Source: Candidatus Kaiserbacteria bacterium CG10_big_fil_rev_8_21_14_0_10_56_12 (GTDB lineage: Bacteria; Patescibacteriota; Minisyncoccia; Phycocordibacterales; Phycocordibacteraceae). Taken from it: DNA of 43,172 nt. Shown here in pieces: positions 17,110-25,611 of the stretch. The DNA lies in NCBI GenBank assembly GCA_002773355.1, contig PFBL01000024.1, forward strand, positions 1 through 43,172. The letters are read 5' to 3'. The notes beneath the pieces are model-generated. The model was given only the letters and a program-made list of their open reading frames with translations, was not told where the DNA came from and made no database searches. The position numbers and the translations under genes are program-made. Position 1 is the first letter of the stretch, and the number at the start of each line of letters is the position of its first letter.

Positions 17110-19812
17110 ATGGCGCTCACTTGGTACGCAGAGAAGTTGGAGACGGTGTTTGGCACGCTCCACACCAACGAGAATGGGCTTGGTGCCCTTGAAGCCGCGC
17201 GGCGTCTGAAGGAAGACGGGTCAAACGTTCTGCCCGAGACCAAGCCAGACGGGTATCCGAGGATCTTCGTTCGGCAGTTCCAAAGCCCACTCATATACCT
17301 CTTGCTCGCGGCGAGCGGGGCGGTATTTCTCTTGGGGGAGATAGCTGATGGCGCAATTATTCTCGCGGTGCTTCTGTTCAATGCGGTAGTGGGCACCATT
17401 CAAGAGGGTAAGGCACAAAACACGCTTCGCGCACTCAGGCAATATGTAGAAACAACCGCAACAGTCGTGCGTGATGGGATCGAGCTCACGATCCCCGATT
17501 ACGAGGTTGTGCGCGGCGATGTGCTGGTGTTGCGCGAAGGAGAAAAGGTCCCTTCTGATGCTCGCATAATTGTTGCCAATGGGTTAAAGCTCGATGAGGC
17601 GTCACTCATGGGAGAGTCTGAACCGGTCGGCAAGACGGCCAAGGCCATCTTCGGGGAGGCACTTCCCGCCGCTGAACAAAAGAACATGGTGTTCAAAGGG
17701 ACCAACGTCGTTATCGGCAATGGTCGGGCAGTGGTGGTGGCTGTCGGCGCGCACACTGTCATTGGTGCCATCGCCAAAGAAATCTCTGCTATCGATACCG
17801 AGATACCCCTCAAAGCAAACATCCGTTATCTGTCTCATGCGATTATCGCTGTGGTCGGCGCGATTAGCGCAGCAATTTTCATACTCGGGCTCGTCAGGGG
17901 CGAAGAAATCATCACCATCTTTGCCACGGTAGTATCGCTCGTAGTGTCGGTTATCCCTGAAGGGTTACCCATTGTAATCACGCTCGTACTCGCTACTGGC
18001 GTATGGCGCATGTCAAAACGCAACGCCCTCGTGAAGAAGCTCCAGGCGGTTGAGGCTCTCGGACAAGCGCAGGTTATCGCGGTCGATAAGACTGGCACCA
18101 TCACCAAGAATGAGCTCGTTGTGCGCGAGGTCTGGACAGAGCAGAAAACCTTTGCAATAAGCGGCATCGGCTACGAGCTAGAAGGATCCGTGTCTCTTGA
18201 GGGCTCAGTGGTAGATGCGGCCAATCATCCAGAACTGCTTCTCGTGGGCAAGATGGTCGCCCTTAGCGCAAGTGCGCGCGTTTCTTACTCTGAGGCCGAG
18301 AAGCGTTGGCGCGTGACGGGTGACCCGACCGAAGCGGCCATGCGGGTCTTTGGAGAAAAAGTCGGCTTCAAGCAAACTGATTTAGTACGAGAATCGCCCC
18401 TCGTCGCTGAAATCCCATTTGATTATCGGCTTAAATATCATGCGGCGCTGTCGAGTGGAGAAGGGAGCAACACACTCATTGTGAGCGGCGCTCCCGAGAA
18501 GGTGCTCGCGCTTAGTACACAGGTGCGGCGAGATGGGCGTAACCATACGATGCAACAAACAGACCGAAAAGAGATAGAGGACACCCTTGCAGAAATGTCT
18601 GGTCGTGGGTTGCGAATAGTCGCGCTGGCGGTGCAAGAGCAATCTCTCGCAACTCTTACTTCAGAATCAATTCATGACTTGGTGTTCGTGGGCTTTTTTG
18701 GTATGCAAGACATCCTACGTCCGGAGGTTGCCGATGCGATGTCTCGAGCGGCTTCTGCCGGCATCAAGGTGGTGATGATTACTGGCGACTATATGCTAAC
18801 CGCATGCGCAATCGCGCAAGAAGCGGGTATCTGGCAGGAGGGCGACGAGCTGTTGACCGGTGCGGCAATAGACGACATGTCAGATGATGAGCTCAAAGTG
18901 CGGGTCGCCAAGGTTTCTGTGTTTGCGCGTGTGACACCAGAGCACAAGCTACGAATCATTACTGCGTATAAGAATCGTGGAGAGATTGTTGCCATGACGG
19001 GTGATGGGGTGAATGACGCTCCTTCTCTGGTAGCCGCTGACCTTGGTGTCGCCATGGGCAAGATCGGTACCGAAGTTGCCAAGGAGGCAGCCGATATCGT
19101 GCTCCTCGACGATAATTTTGGCAGTATCATTTCTGCGGTAGAAGAAGGCAGGAGTATCTACAAGACGATTAAGAAAGTCATTTTGTATCTTTTCTCGACG
19201 AGTATGGGCGAAGTGCTCACTATCACGGGCGCACTCGTGCTCGGCTACCCGCTCCCGCTTCTTGCAGCACAGATTATCTGGCTCAACTTTGTCACCGACG
19301 GGTTCCTTGATGTGGCGCTCGCGATGGAGCCAAAAGAGAGAGGGCTACTCACGGGTACCTTTTTGCGCCCAAACAAATATATTGTTGACGGCCTTATGGC
19401 GCGACGCATGATCCTCATGGCGCTGCCCATGATGCTCGGCACCCTCTTCTTGTTCCAGAGATACTTTGAGACCGATATGGCGAAAGCGGGGACGATCTCG
19501 CTCACCGCGCTCGCGGTGTTTCAATATTTTAATGCGTGGAACTGTCGCTCAGAGAGCGTGTCGTTCTTCCATCAGGATTTCTTTTCAAACAAATATTTGC
19601 TTGGCGCTACGGCAATTATCATATCGCTCCAAGTGCTCGCTGTGTACAACCCCCTTTTCCAGAGTTTCCTGCACACGACGCCTCTCACCATCTCCGAATG
19701 GTTGATGATTATAGTGGTGGCAACATCTATAATCTGGGTAGAGGAGATTCGCAAGTTTTTCTATCGCAGGCGAAAAGACCATATATTGCGCGTTTCTCCC
19801 GCTTCAAACTAA
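17110..19812 (+). CDS. P2A-type cation-transporting P-type ATPase (calcium-pump like)
   Basis: A complete 900-residue P-type ATPase. The TGE loop appears as LMGESEP, the phosphorylation motif is DKTGTITKNE and the hinge is TGDGVNDAPSL. Membrane helix 4 has IPEGLP, helix 5 has TSMGEVL and helix 6 has LNFVTDG; together these supply the acidic and amide side chains that bind Ca2+ in SERCA/PMR1-type pumps. The N terminus WYAEKLETVFGT...ENGLGALEAARRL is the usual cation-ATPase N domain. It probably exports Ca2+ (or Mn2+). A promoter repeat lies about 120 bp upstream, and a TATATA box precedes the ATG directly. Confidence 0.92.
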   Translation: MALTWYAEKLETVFGTLHTNENGLGALEAARRLKEDGSNVLPETKPDGYPRIFVRQFQSPLIYLLLAASGAVFLLGEIADGAIILAVLLFNAVVGTIQEGKAQNTLRALRQYVETTATVVRDGIELTIPDYEVVRGDVLVLREGEKVPSDARIIVANGLKLDEASLMGESEPVGKTAKAIFGEALPAAEQKNMVFKGTNVVIGNGRAVVVAVGAHTVIGAIAKEISAIDTEIPLKANIRYLSHAIIAVVGAISAAIFILGLVRGEEIITIFATVVSLVVSVIPEGLPIVITLVLATGVWRMSKRNALVKKLQAVEALGQAQVIAVDKTGTITKNELVVREVWTEQKTFAISGIGYELEGSVSLEGSVVDAANHPELLLVGKMVALSASARVSYSEAEKRWRVTGDPTEAAMRVFGEKVGFKQTDLVRESPLVAEIPFDYRLKYHAALSSGEGSNTLIVSGAPEKVLALSTQVRRDGRNHTMQQTDRKEIEDTLAEMSGRGLRIVALAVQEQSLATLTSESIHDLVFVGFFGMQDILRPEVADAMSRAASAGIKVVMITGDYMLTACAIAQEAGIWQEGDELLTGAAIDDMSDDELKVRVAKVSVFARVTPEHKLRIITAYKNRGEIVAMTGDGVNDAPSLVAADLGVAMGKIGTEVAKEAADIVLLDDNFGSIISAVEEGRSIYKTIKKVILYLFSTSMGEVLTITGALVLGYPLPLLAAQIIWLNFVTDGFLDVALAMEPKERGLLTGTFLRPNKYIVDGLMARRMILMALPMMLGTLFLFQRYFETDMAKAGTISLTALAVFQYFNAWNCRSESVSFFHQDFFSNKYLLGATAIIISLQVLAVYNPLFQSFLHTTPLTISEWLMIIVVATSIIWVEEIRKFFYRRRKDHILRVSPASN

Positions 19813-19825
19813 GTGTATTGCTTAA

Positions 19826-19854
19826 ATGAGGAAGGTGTCACCTTCGCACAGCGG
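19826..19854 (+). repeat. 29-bp promoter repeat, copy 2 (upstream of the RdgB-like gene)
   Basis: Exact copy of 16962-16990 with palindrome GAAGGTGTCACCTTC at 19831-19845. The -10 box TATACT begins two bases after the repeat, at the same offset as TATAGA in copy 1. Confidence 0.85.
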
Positions 19855-19855
19855 G

Positions 19856-19861
19856 TATACT
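19856..19861 (+). promoter_or_regulatory. -10 box (TATACT) for the RdgB-like gene
   Basis: TATACT ends 6 nt before the ATG at 19868. The -35 position falls inside the palindrome of repeat copy 2. Confidence 0.6.
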
Positions 19862-19867
19862 TAGACC

Positions 19868-20413
19868 ATGACTATCCGCTTCATCACGGAGAGCAAGAAC
19901 AAGCTCGCAGAAATGCAGGCGATTTTGGGTGATGTTGAACAGCTCGATATCGACTTGCCCGAGATCCAAGAGATCGATGCCCACAAGATTGTACGAGCGA
20001 AGCCCGAAGAGGCGTTGAAGCATAAGAAAGTGGCGTTCATCGTGGAAGACACCTCTCTCTACCTGGACGCCCTCAACGGTCTGCCAGGCCCGCTCATTAA
20101 GTGGTTCATGAAGACTATTGGCAATGCAGGTATCGCCAAGATCGCTGAGGCCTTCGCCAACTCTGGAGCGGAGGCGAAGACCATCATCGGCTACGCCGAT
20201 GGATCAGGGAACATCGAGTTCTTTGAAGGTTCGATTCGGGGCTCGATTGTCTCGCCGCGCGGCGAGACCACCTTCGGCTGGGACCCCATCTTTCAACCCG
20301 AAGGGAGCGATAAGACGTTTGCAGAACTATCAGCAGACGAGAAGAATGCGCTCAGTATGCGGCGCCGCGCCGCAGAAAAATTGAGAGACTATCTAAACCT
20401 CGCAACGCCTTAG
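19868..20413 (+). CDS. rdgB: RdgB/HAM1-family non-canonical purine NTP pyrophosphatase
   Basis: A 181-residue HAM1-family enzyme that hydrolyses ITP/XTP (and deoxy forms) to monophosphates, keeping damaged purines out of DNA and RNA. Motifs in order: FITESKNKLAEM (substrate-binding start), VEDTSLYLDAL (general base region), PGPLIKWFM, and FGWDPIFQPEGSDKTFAEL. The final His-Arg motif is changed to SMRRRAAEKL. The length is slightly below the typical 190-200. Its promoter carries the same palindromic repeat as the ATPase gene upstream, which suggests shared control. Confidence 0.92.
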   Translation: MTIRFITESKNKLAEMQAILGDVEQLDIDLPEIQEIDAHKIVRAKPEEALKHKKVAFIVEDTSLYLDALNGLPGPLIKWFMKTIGNAGIAKIAEAFANSGAEAKTIIGYADGSGNIEFFEGSIRGSIVSPRGETTFGWDPIFQPEGSDKTFAELSADEKNALSMRRRAAEKLRDYLNLATP

Positions 20414-20526
20414 TCCTTCACCATACGACAAGCTGTGAGGCGGAGCACATGGCAGAAGGCAACTTTGTAGCCGCAATGGCGGTAGTCCTATGTAAGGCAG
20501 TCCGGTATAAAGCGAAATAAGGCGGG

Positions 20527-20557
20527 TTGACTTCTTACGACAGGAGTTTGCTATGAT
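20527..20557 (+). promoter_or_regulatory. Promoter of the methyltransferase gene
   Basis: TTGACT (20527-20532) and TATGAT (20552-20557) are separated by 19 bp. The -10 box ends 6 nt before the GTG start. Confidence 0.6.
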
Positions 20558-20563
20558 GACACC

Positions 20564-21298
20564 GTGATAAATTTTCAGAAATTGTGGGACAAGAGCGGGA
20601 CAAAAGATGACGAATATGCCCGACAGTATCCTCAATACATTAAGACCAACGAGAAGCTCGTCTCTCTGGTTGACGTCAGGCCAGGCCAAGTCATTGTCGA
20701 CCTCGCGTGTGGGACCTGGATGACTACCGAAGCGGTCTTGAAGACATGCCCAAACGTTAGGAAAGTGTACGCCGTCGACTTTTCGGAGGATATGCTTCGT
20801 GTGGCGAAAACACGAATTAAGGCAGAGAATGTTGCGTTTATCCACGCGGATGCGACAGATCTTGTCGGACATTTTCCGGAGAAAGTCGATCTCGCGCTTT
20901 GCAACTCGTCGTTCTGGCAATTCGATGACCGCTCGGCCATTATCCGCGCGATACGTACAGTGCTTAAAGATGGAGGAATCTTTGTGTTTAATCTCAACCA
21001 GCAGTTCTATGATTTTGGCGCTCCCGAAGCGAATCAGAAAGTTATCATCGACGCGATTTATGAAGAGATGAGGAAGCGAGGCTTCGAAGTCACTGGTGGT
21101 TTGAAGGAGAAGATGACCAAGGAGGAAATTGAAGAACTATTCGCGAGCGCAGGGTTCACGTTAGCAAAGACCGCACGCTATGATGTCGGCCCGCGGAGCC
21201 TAGACGACTTCTTAAACTTCTTCACCATTCCCGCTACGGCAACTTTTTTTGAAAAGGTACCAGAGAGAGCGGCACGAAATCCTGAACATAGTCCGTAA
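20564..21298 (+). CDS. Class I SAM-dependent methyltransferase
   Basis: A 244-residue methyltransferase with a Rossmann-type SAM site: motif I VIVDLACGTWMTTEA (the third Gly of the usual GxGxG is Trp), the acidic motif VYAVDFSEDML, ADATDL for the adenine-binding Asp, and the post-motif LALCNSSFWQF. It resembles UbiE/Methyltransf_11-type small-molecule methyltransferases, but the substrate cannot be told. The GTG start is supported by a good promoter whose -10 box lies 6 nt upstream. It stands alone upstream of the copper operon; a functional link to it is not shown. Confidence 0.85.
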   Translation: MINFQKLWDKSGTKDDEYARQYPQYIKTNEKLVSLVDVRPGQVIVDLACGTWMTTEAVLKTCPNVRKVYAVDFSEDMLRVAKTRIKAENVAFIHADATDLVGHFPEKVDLALCNSSFWQFDDRSAIIRAIRTVLKDGGIFVFNLNQQFYDFGAPEANQKVIIDAIYEEMRKRGFEVTGGLKEKMTKEEIEELFASAGFTLAKTARYDVGPRSLDDFLNFFTIPATATFFEKVPERAARNPEHSP

Positions 21299-21363
21299 CG
21301 GACTCAGCGGACGCATAAAGGAAATCGAGCACAACAAATTGATATATTTTACTCTCGCGAGGC

Positions 21364-21390
21364 TTGACTAATACCCCATGGGGGTATAGG
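21364..21390 (+). promoter_or_regulatory. csoR promoter with CsoR-type operator
   Basis: TTGACT (21364-21369) and TATAGG (21385-21390) bracket an inverted repeat, ATACCCC (21371-21377) and GGGGTAT (21381-21387). This matches the TACCC(n)GGGTA operators known for CsoR-family repressors. Its place between the -35 and -10 boxes means that bound CsoR would block RNA polymerase, so the operon should be induced by copper. Confidence 0.85.
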
Positions 21391-21399
21391 ATGGTGGGT

Positions 21400-21675
21400 A
21401 TGACACAACTACCCGCAAAACATAAGGAAAAGATTATCAGACGCTTGAAGATTATCGAGGGGCAGGTGCGTGGGCTCCAGGAGATGGTGGAGAAGGGCAC
21501 GTACTGCATCGATATCATCACTCAGAGTTCTGCGGTGAAGAGCGCGCTCTCGACGGTCGAGGACGTGCTCATGGAGAACCATCTCAATACCTGCGTACAC
21601 GAGCAAATGACCACTGGGCAGACGAAGAAGGCGGTGAGTGAGGTGATCAAGGTGTATACACTCAAGCGCAAGTAA
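21400..21675 (+). CDS. csoR: CsoR-family copper-sensing repressor
   Basis: A small all-helical DNA-binding protein of about 91 residues from the start at 21400. The metal ligands of CsoR are in place: Cys in TYCIDIITQ, and His plus Cys in ENHLNTCV, the C-H-C set that binds Cu(I). The core KIIRRLKIIEGQVRGLQEMV is the family hallmark. The ATG at 21400 is preferred to those further upstream because these overlap or abut the promoter elements. It is followed 2 bp later by copA and should repress its own operon. Confidence 0.93.
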   Translation: MTQLPAKHKEKIIRRLKIIEGQVRGLQEMVEKGTYCIDIITQSSAVKSALSTVEDVLMENHLNTCVHEQMTTGQTKKAVSEVIKVYTLKRK

Positions 21676-21677
21676 TC

Positions 21678-23963
21678 ATGAACACGCACACCTACCCGGT
21701 GCGCGGCATGCATTGTGCCTCATGCGCGAGCATCATCGAGAAGACCCTGCAGAAGGTGGATGGCGTCCACCACATAGAGGTGAACCCTGGTACTGAGGCG
21801 GCCAAGATCTCGTTCGACCATGCGCGGACGAGCCTCGAGGCCCTCTCGCGCGAGATCGAGCCGCTTGGCTACACACTCGTTACCGAGCACGCACACGAGG
21901 AGGCCGCGTCACACAGCGGTCACGGGGCGCACACGGGCATGAATCAAACAAAGGAGGAGAAGATCCGCGAGATCGCCCACCTGCGCGGCCTCCTGTGGAG
22001 TGCCGCGCCTCTCGCCCTCATCAGTCTGGGTGTCATGGGGTGGCACCTCACGTCATCGCTGGGACTCGTCCCGCAGATGTCAGCGGCTCTGCGCGCGCTT
22101 GTCGCGTGGCTCCTGCCGCTCATGGCGACGTATGTGCTCTTCGTCGTTGGCCAACCATACCTACGCGGCCTGTACCGCTTCCTACGTCATGGTGCGGCCA
22201 ACATGGACACGCTCGTGGGTCTCGGCACCCTCACCGCATTTCTCTACAGTGTTGTGGTGACGGTGTTTGCCGAGCCCCTGCGCGCGTTTGTTGACGTGAG
22301 CGCGACCTATTACGACGTCACGATTATCGTCATCACCTTTATCACGTTAGGGAAGTATCTCGAAGCACGTGCGAAGGTGAAGACAGGGGACGCGATTGAA
22401 AAACTTCTGAACCTACAAGTCAAGACGGCTCTCGTTGTGCGTGATGGCAGGGAGAGAGAAATTGCTATTGATCAGGTGGTGCACGGCGACCAGATTGTGG
22501 TTAAGCCGGCGAGCAGGATACCGGTCGACGGCATCGTGAGCGAGGGAGAATCGTATGTAGACGAGTCTATGATTACCGGTGAGCCCATGCCGGTGAAAAA
22601 GGGCGTGAGTGACGCCGTGGTCGCGGGCACGATGAACACGAGCGGCACGTTCGTCTTCACTGCGACCAAGGTGGGATCGGAGACGATGCTTGCCCGTATC
22701 GTCGAGATGGTTGAAGAGGCACAAGGCAGTCGTGCGCCTATACAAACGCTCGCCGATCAGATCTCGACCGTCTTTGTGCCGGTCGTGCTGGTCATCGCTT
22801 TCGTCACTCTTGGTGTATGGCTCTTGGTGGGCACCCACTATTTGGGATTCTCGCTCGCCCTCGCCTATGGCCTCACGTCTTTTGTGGGCGTGCTCGTGAT
22901 CGCGTGCCCGTGTGCGCTCGGGCTCGCGACACCCACAGCGATCATTGTTGGTGTTGGTAAAGGGGCACACGAGGGCATCCTAGTTAAAGATGCGGCGACC
23001 CTCGAGATGCTCCACAAGGCTGATGTGGTCGTGGTTGATAAGACCGGCACGCTCACGCGCGGCAAGCCAGAGCTCGTCTCTCTCGAGAACGATTCCGACA
23101 AGAGCGATGAAGAAATTGTACGAATCCTTGTTTCGCTCGAGAGCAAGTCTGAGCACCCGATCGCAGGTGCCATCGTCGCGCACGAAGATGAGAAGAAGAT
23201 TGTGCGCGCATCAGTAGACGCCTTCACTATGCTGAAGGGCAAGGGCATCGCGGGCCGTGTTGGCGGCGTGACGTATCATGTAGGCGGTGCGACGCTTGCG
23301 CGCGAGCTTGGAGCAGCGTTTGATTCGCTCGAGCAACACACTCGGGAGGGCAAGACCCCCGTGCTCCTACTCGAAGGGGCGCGCGTGCTTGCAGTCGCGA
23401 TGGTGGCAGACGCGATCAAGTCCGAGGCGATTACGGCCGTCAAGGATCTGCACGCGCTCGGCATACACGTAGTGATGCTCACCGGAGATGATGTGCACAC
23501 AGCGCGATATATCGCCAATCAAGTGGGTATCGACGAGGTCGTTGCCGAGGTGTTGCCTGAAGACAAGTTGAATAAAATTAAGGAGTTGCAGCAGCAGGGC
23601 AGGGTGGTCGCGATGGCTGGCGATGGCGTGAATGATGCGCCCGCGCTCGCGCAGGCAGATGTGGGCATCGCGATGGCTACCGGTACCGATGTGGCGATAG
23701 AGAGCGCCGGCATCACCCTCCTACACGGCGACATTTCAAAGCTCGTTAAGGCGGTGCGTCTCTCCAAGCTTACGATGCGTGGCATCAAACAAAACCTCTT
23801 TTGGGCCTTTATCTACAACATCGTCGGTATCCCGCTCGCGGGCGGTCTATTCTATCCGGTCTTTGGTTGGCTCATATCGCCAATATTTGCTGGGCTCGCC
23901 ATGGCCCTCTCGAGCGTGTCAGTGGTGAGTAACTCACTCCGCATTAAACTAAAAGCAGTATGA
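21678..23963 (+). CDS. copA: Copper-exporting P1B-type ATPase CopA
   Basis: A 761-residue P1B-1 ATPase. An N-terminal heavy-metal-associated domain has GMHCASC (about residues 10-16). The membrane metal site has VIACPCALGLATP, and helices 7-8 have FIYNIVGIPLAGG and AMALSSVSVVSNSLR, the pattern of Cu(I) pumps. The TGE loop is SMITGEPMPV, phosphorylation DKTGTLTRGK, the His-Pro motif SEHPIAG, and the hinge GDGVNDAPAL. It exports Cu+ across the cytoplasmic membrane. It overlaps the next gene by ATGA and lies in one operon with csoR. Confidence 0.96.
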   Translation: MNTHTYPVRGMHCASCASIIEKTLQKVDGVHHIEVNPGTEAAKISFDHARTSLEALSREIEPLGYTLVTEHAHEEAASHSGHGAHTGMNQTKEEKIREIAHLRGLLWSAAPLALISLGVMGWHLTSSLGLVPQMSAALRALVAWLLPLMATYVLFVVGQPYLRGLYRFLRHGAANMDTLVGLGTLTAFLYSVVVTVFAEPLRAFVDVSATYYDVTIIVITFITLGKYLEARAKVKTGDAIEKLLNLQVKTALVVRDGREREIAIDQVVHGDQIVVKPASRIPVDGIVSEGESYVDESMITGEPMPVKKGVSDAVVAGTMNTSGTFVFTATKVGSETMLARIVEMVEEAQGSRAPIQTLADQISTVFVPVVLVIAFVTLGVWLLVGTHYLGFSLALAYGLTSFVGVLVIACPCALGLATPTAIIVGVGKGAHEGILVKDAATLEMLHKADVVVVDKTGTLTRGKPELVSLENDSDKSDEEIVRILVSLESKSEHPIAGAIVAHEDEKKIVRASVDAFTMLKGKGIAGRVGGVTYHVGGATLARELGAAFDSLEQHTREGKTPVLLLEGARVLAVAMVADAIKSEAITAVKDLHALGIHVVMLTGDDVHTARYIANQVGIDEVVAEVLPEDKLNKIKELQQQGRVVAMAGDGVNDAPALAQADVGIAMATGTDVAIESAGITLLHGDISKLVKAVRLSKLTMRGIKQNLFWAFIYNIVGIPLAGGLFYPVFGWLISPIFAGLAMALSSVSVVSNSLRIKLKAV

Positions 23964-24985
23964 GCAACCTATCGACCCACACCTTTCATGTGCAGGGCAT
24001 GCACTGTAAAGCATGCACCGTACTTATCGAAAACATCTTTGTTGAGCGGCCGCATATCGAGAGCGCACACGTGTCACTTGCAGACGCCAGTGTGACTGTG
24101 ACCGGCGAGTTTGTCGGCACGCCAGAAGTGATTGCCGCAGAGCTCACCACGCTTGTGCGTGATCACGGCTACACACTCTCTCCCGAGAAGGTGGTGCCTC
24201 GTGCAGGATGGAGAGAGTTTGCATATGCGCTCCCCATTTCTGCGGCTCTTGTCGCTGGCTTCGTGCTATTGCAAGAGGCCGGCCTCACCAATCTCATCAC
24301 CTCGTCAGAGGTCAGCTATCCGACCGCGTTTGTGATCGGCCTTATCGCCTCAGTGTCTTCATGTCTAGCCATTGTTGGCGGGCTGGTGCTCTCGCTTTCG
24401 GCAAGCTCGGTGCGTGAGGGTGGCACATGGCGCACTCAAACACTCTTTCACGTAGGCAGAATCGGGGGGTTCTTCATCCTTGGCGGGTTGGTGGGCATGC
24501 TCGGCAACGCGTTTCATCTCGGACTCACCGCAAGTATCACTCTCGGAGTGGCGGTTGCACTCGTGATGTTGGTGCTGGGTATCAATCTGCTCGACGTGTT
24601 TCATTTCACTAAGCGACTGCAAATCACTATGCCCTCGCGCTTCTCGCGACACATCGTGAATGGCAGTAGAAACGATCACTACCTTGCACCGCTTCTCGTG
24701 GGTATCGCGACGTTTTTCTTGCCGTGTGGATTCACACAGTCGATGCAGTTATACGCGCTCTCCACCGGTAGCTTCACGCAAGGAGCATTGACCATGTTTA
24801 TATTCGCATTCGGTACCTTCCCGATGTTGGCGCTCTTGTCATTTGGCTCGCTCAACATAGCTCATAAGCCATGGAAGGGTATCTTCTTCAAGACCGCAGG
24901 AATTATTGTAATCCTACTAGCACTACTCGACCTTACAAACGCGCTTGTGACCGCGGGAATTATTAGCCCGATTCTAAACCTCTAA
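23960..24985 (+). CDS. HMA domain fused to a DsbD/TauE-like membrane protein
   Basis: A 341-residue two-part protein. Residues 1-75 form a heavy-metal-associated domain (VQGMHCKACTVLIE) that should bind Cu(I). The rest has about six transmembrane helices of the DsbD_2/UreH-like type, with paired cysteine sites in VSSCLAIVGG and FFLPCGFTQS at equivalent places of the two halves. Proteins of this design occur with copper resistance genes; they may move copper or electrons across the membrane. The transport direction is unknown. It is co-transcribed with csoR-copA and precedes the cupredoxin-like gene. Confidence 0.85.
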   Translation: MSNLSTHTFHVQGMHCKACTVLIENIFVERPHIESAHVSLADASVTVTGEFVGTPEVIAAELTTLVRDHGYTLSPEKVVPRAGWREFAYALPISAALVAGFVLLQEAGLTNLITSSEVSYPTAFVIGLIASVSSCLAIVGGLVLSLSASSVREGGTWRTQTLFHVGRIGGFFILGGLVGMLGNAFHLGLTASITLGVAVALVMLVLGINLLDVFHFTKRLQITMPSRFSRHIVNGSRNDHYLAPLLVGIATFFLPCGFTQSMQLYALSTGSFTQGALTMFIFAFGTFPMLALLSFGSLNIAHKPWKGIFFKTAGIIVILLALLDLTNALVTAGIISPILNL

Positions 24986-24990
24986 GACCC

Positions 24991-25383
24991 ATGAAGCCAC
25001 AAATCATAATCCTCGTAGTGCTTGGGCTCGTCATTGCAGGTTGGGCTCTCTGGCTCGTGTCTGGCAGGTCACTCTCGATAGGCGAGGTCGCGCCGCCGGT
25101 TACTGCGGTAATCACTGACGGCGTACAATTTATTGATATCGCCGCAAAGGGTGGCTACTCACCTCGCGTGATTGTGGCGAAAGCAGGCGTGCAATCGGTC
25201 ATACGAGTGGCTACGAACGGCACCTTCGACTGTTCATCGAGTGTCGTGATACCGGCGCTTGGGTATCAAAAATTTCTCTCGCCCACGGGCACCGAAGACA
25301 TCGTGCTATCTCCAGAACAAGCTCATGGAACGCTTCAAGGCACGTGCACTATGGGCATGTATTCGTTTCGCGTTGAATTTTAG
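24991..25383 (+). CDS. Membrane-anchored cupredoxin-like protein
   Basis: A 130-residue protein with an N-terminal transmembrane anchor (about residues 5-24) and an outward-facing beta-rich domain. The segment GGYSPRVIVAKAGV, the FDCSSSVVIP strand with a Cys, and the closing GTCTMGMYSFRVEF fit a small cupredoxin, with Cys and Met residues as likely copper ligands. It ends the copper operon and probably receives or buffers copper outside the membrane. A 7-bp inverted repeat (25419-25434) follows but has no T-run. Confidence 0.8.
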   Translation: MKPQIIILVVLGLVIAGWALWLVSGRSLSIGEVAPPVTAVITDGVQFIDIAAKGGYSPRVIVAKAGVQSVIRVATNGTFDCSSSVVIPALGYQKFLSPTGTEDIVLSPEQAHGTLQGTCTMGMYSFRVEF

Positions 25384-25497
25384 AATTAATATAACCACTC
25401 AGGAAAGAGCTTCTTGCGAGCTCAGTGCTGAGCTATCTGAGCAAAACATTCGAAAGCTACTTTGCACCAAACAGTGACAGTAGTGAGTCTTTTGGGA

Positions 25498-25503
25498 TAT
25501 ACT
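25498..25503 (+). promoter_or_regulatory. -10 box (TATACT) upstream of the HD-domain gene
   Basis: TATACT ends 9 nt before an ATG at 25513 that is in frame with the HD-domain protein but is followed at once by TAA. See findings. Confidence 0.5.
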
Positions 25504-25611
25504 CTTCAAACTATGTAAAAGCCATTTATACAGCACGAACGTATTGAACTGCCCCCGCTCCCTAAGACGCTCGTCGAGGCGATCGAGAAGCAGAAGAGAG
25601 GCGAGGCGGCG

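Noticed and set aside
25419-25434. Terminator after the cupredoxin-like gene
   Set aside because: The 7-bp inverted repeat has only a 2-nt centre and no T-run after it.
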